From Lutraria lutraria (Eukaryota; Mollusca; Bivalvia; Venerida; Mactridae), in the NCBI GenBank assembly GCA_964023205.1, contig OZ026838.1, forward strand, positions 26,253,843 to 26,317,842: DNA of 64,000 nt, given 5' to 3'. The notes under the pieces are model-generated. The model had not been told where the DNA came from. It saw nothing but the letters and a program-made list of their open reading frames with translations, and ran no database searches. Of this stretch, positions 62,234 to 64,000 are shown one piece after another; the first letter of the stretch is position 1; each line of letters begins with the position of its first letter. The position numbers were made by a program, and so were the translations under genes.

Positions 62234-63202
62234 CAGTGTGGGGAATTCACGTGATCTAGTGACGTCACAATGTTATCGTTACAAGCGCGTTTTCTGTCAA
62301 TTGAACTAGGAAAACATCACATAAGTGCATTATTTTTCGTTTTCTTCTAAAGCAATATAACTGTTGCAACTCCTTACATAAAGGGCTACCTCCGGTTCAG
62401 ATTTTTGTCACTGTAGGCCCTCTACTTTTTTGCTTTTCTTGTTCAAACCGTTGGACAGTGTTATCTAGGACTTATATACATACATGGATTCGCAACTTCC
62501 GTATTAACAGTTTAAAGTAATCAAATCCCGCGATAATAAGACGTGAATCAACGGGAATACAAGCTATTGTTTACAAAAGCGAAAATATGAAAAAATCTGT
62601 GATATCCGAATGATAATAACAGCGAAAATATCCGTGGTATTCCGAATGTTTAATCTCGGAGATGAAAGGATTATAATAGATGTCCGCCATCTTGGAATTT
62701 AAAATGTTCGACTGATGCCTTTTTCAATGCTTATACTTAGACTTTGTGGATTATAAATGTATCTCAATATCTTTAAGGAATTTGTTGCATCCTTTACCAA
62801 TTTCCCGTGCCCAATTGCCAGAGTTTTATTAGTATAATCAAATTCGTAAACACACAAAATTTGGGTGTTTATATACACAGCTGTCGGACATTGCAGAGTA
62901 TATAGCAATGCATTGTGGAACGATATCGTTTGATCTATTTTTAGCAGTTGTGAATCCATGTATGTATAAGTCCTTGGTGTTATGAAAATGAACGTTATTT
63001 TTACAAGAAAATTTTAGAAAACAGTTTGGACAAGAAAAGTAAAAAAGGAGAGGGCCTTCAGTGACAAAATTCTGAACTGGAGGTAGCCCTTTATGTAAGG
63101 AGTAGCAACTGTTATGTGGTGTTTTCCTAGTTCGAATGACAGAAAATGCGCTAGTAACGATAACATTGTGACGTCACTAGGTCACGTGGATTCCCCACAC
63201 TG
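62234..63202. mobile_element. Foldback element Y, inserted in X, 5-bp duplication
   Basis: Arms of about 200-230 bp start CAGTGTGGGGAATTCACGTG on each side (one mismatch in the first 20) and include AGTGACGTCACAATGTTATC and CTTACATAAAGGGCTACCTC. CTACT flanks both ends (62229-62233, 63203-63207). Without the element inside it, Y is about 450 bp. A 38-bp stretch is present only in the left arm. Confidence 0.75.
62465..62976 (-). mobile_element. Inverted-repeat element X, inner copy, inside Y
   Basis: 512 bp. Ends CTAGGACTTATATACATACA and, inverted, CAAGGACTTATACATACATG, continuing GGATTC(G/A)CAACT. GTGTTAT flanks both sides (62458-62464, 62977-62983). A hAT-like element would fit a 7-8 bp duplication, though the right flank of the outer copy is similar (GTGTCAT), so part of this may belong to the element. 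Opposite in orientation to the outer copy. Confidence 0.75.
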
Positions 63203-63454
63203 CTACTAGAAAACTGGCAATTGGGCACGGGAAATTGGTTTGAATGCAACAAGCTTCGTTCAAGATACACTGAAAATCCACATCTGTTAGCATATGCATT
63301 GAAAAAAGGCAGCAATCAAGCATTTCAAATTCCAACATGGCAGACATTTAGTATCATTCTCTCGTATCCGGGATTAAAGTTAATCATTCAGATGATCACA
63401 GATATTTTTGCAGTTGTAACATTTGGTTTCATCTTGCACGGACATCAGCGATTT

Positions 63455-63770
63455 TTTATTGGGAAAGGTACCGGTACTAGACAAATTGGGAAAAATTTGC
63501 AGCATTTTTACCCAAATTGTGAATCTTTTGAATAAATTGGGATTTTTTAAAAAACAAAACATTCATAAAAATAACAACTGCTCCTCTTTGGTTTTTATTC
63601 CAGCACTGAATGTTGCAATAAACTGAATAAAATTTAAAAAATAACTGTTTTATTAAAAAAGAGAATATTCTGCATCAGATTGGGAATTTTTCCCCTTTGA
63701 AATTGGGAAAATGGATCATTTTTTTCAAATTGGGAGGGTACCTTCTACAGGTACCAAACAAAGAAGGAAA
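63455..63770. mobile_element. Insertion in the right half of outer X
   Basis: Absent from the inner X copy at the matching place. GGTACC-containing ends (AAAGGTACCGGTACTAG; GGGTACCTTCTACAGGTACC) and several TTGGGAA blocks lie inside. The exact boundary and family are uncertain. Confidence 0.4.
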
Positions 63771-64000
63771 AAAATCACTGGACATTTTTGCTGTTTGTGA
63801 ACAGGAGCATGAAATCACTTTGATTCACGTCGGGTACCGCAAAATTCGATCACTTCTAACTGTAAATAAGGAAGCTGCGAATCCATAGAAAAATCCTTGG
63901 TGTCATACATTTGTGAAACTGATGAATGTTCCTTCTTAATTCATTGGCCATTTTTAAGGTGAGCAAAACACGATTAACCTGTACCTAATGGGTGCATATA

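Larger units (their letters stand above)
62089..63899 (+). mobile_element. Inverted-repeat element X, outer copy, split by insertions
   Basis: Left end CAAGGACTTATAATATACAT (62089) and right end ...GCGAATCCATAG...ATCCTTG (63899). The two pieces (62089-62233 and 63203-63899) align in order with the intact inner copy at 62465-62976 read on the minus strand. The break is filled by foldback element Y. A further insertion of about 315 bp (about 63455-63770) sits in the right piece. No intact protein. Confidence 0.7.
61406..64000 (-). other. NDUFB7 intron 1 (partial) and its repeat load
   Basis: From the acceptor of the CHCH exon to the window edge I find no sequence resembling the NDUFB7 N-terminus. 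I infer that the whole stretch is intron. From 62089 to 63899 it is filled by a nest of inverted-repeat elements; 61440-62080 is plain AT-rich DNA. Confidence 0.6.

Noticed and set aside
62699..62959. 86-codon minus-strand frame
   Set aside because: Confined to the inner X element and broken by stops in the outer copy, so probably not a conserved transposase.
63221..63535. 104-codon plus-strand frame at the right end
   Set aside because: It runs from the body of transposon X across an insertion boundary; the matching part of the inner X copy has stops in this frame.

Overview
This window looks like a gene-poor, AT-rich piece of an invertebrate nuclear genome, most likely a mollusc and probably a bivalve. 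The case rests on four things: metazoan genes with spliceosomal introns; tRNA-derived SINEs whose 3' ends read GGCGTTAAA-CCCAAA; several interspersed elements with about 160-170 bp tandem cores plus GACG/GACT microsatellites, of the kind described in oysters as 'pearl' and grouped with Helentron-associated elements; and a high density of small inverted-repeat DNA elements. Species cannot be fixed from sequence alone.

Two protein genes can be named. (1) A single-exon forkhead gene of the FoxD class on the minus strand (32267-33874), with a complete forkhead domain, an eh1-type Groucho-binding motif, a TATA-like box and a polyadenylation signal. It sits alone between about 30 kb of sequence on the left and about 25 kb on the right without another recognisable gene. 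(2) The last two coding exons of NDUFB7, a complex I subunit with a twin CX9C motif, on the minus strand (61225-61405 and 59309-59426). The splice sites join in frame and there is an AATAAA just past the stop. The first exon(s) must lie beyond position 64000, so intron 1 fills the right end of the window. A tRNA-Ala(TGC)-like gene is on the minus strand at 36525-36597.

The rest is mobile and repeated DNA. Layout: 0.5 kb, a 146-bp TIR element with a perfect 9-bp duplication; 1.3 kb and 42.3 kb, two copies of one SINE; 4.8, 9.1, 28.7, 29.3 and 57.6 kb, five copies of one MITE family, one of which was split by a second MITE; 8.2, 24.4 and 55.7 kb, three copies of a second SINE; 18.1 kb, a 15-bp minisatellite with 45-bp higher-order periodicity; 22.4, 44.9, 46.8, 51.1, 51.5 and 58.8 kb, small CAGT...ACTG elements flanked by TA; 36.9 kb, a third SINE; 37.8, 56.6, 58.1 and 60.6 kb, pearl-like elements; 41.4 kb, an 80-bp-class tandem repeat; 44.4 kb, a foldback element with a perfect 8-bp duplication; 62.1-63.9 kb, a three-layer nest of inverted-repeat elements inside NDUFB7 intron 1. 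There is one 200-bp assembly gap (28334-28533).

I see no operon-like or defence-like system. The most informative signals are transposon stratigraphy with internal empty-site controls, and a short motif (about GGGCCATAACTC) that recurs once per unit in three otherwise different tandem-core elements.
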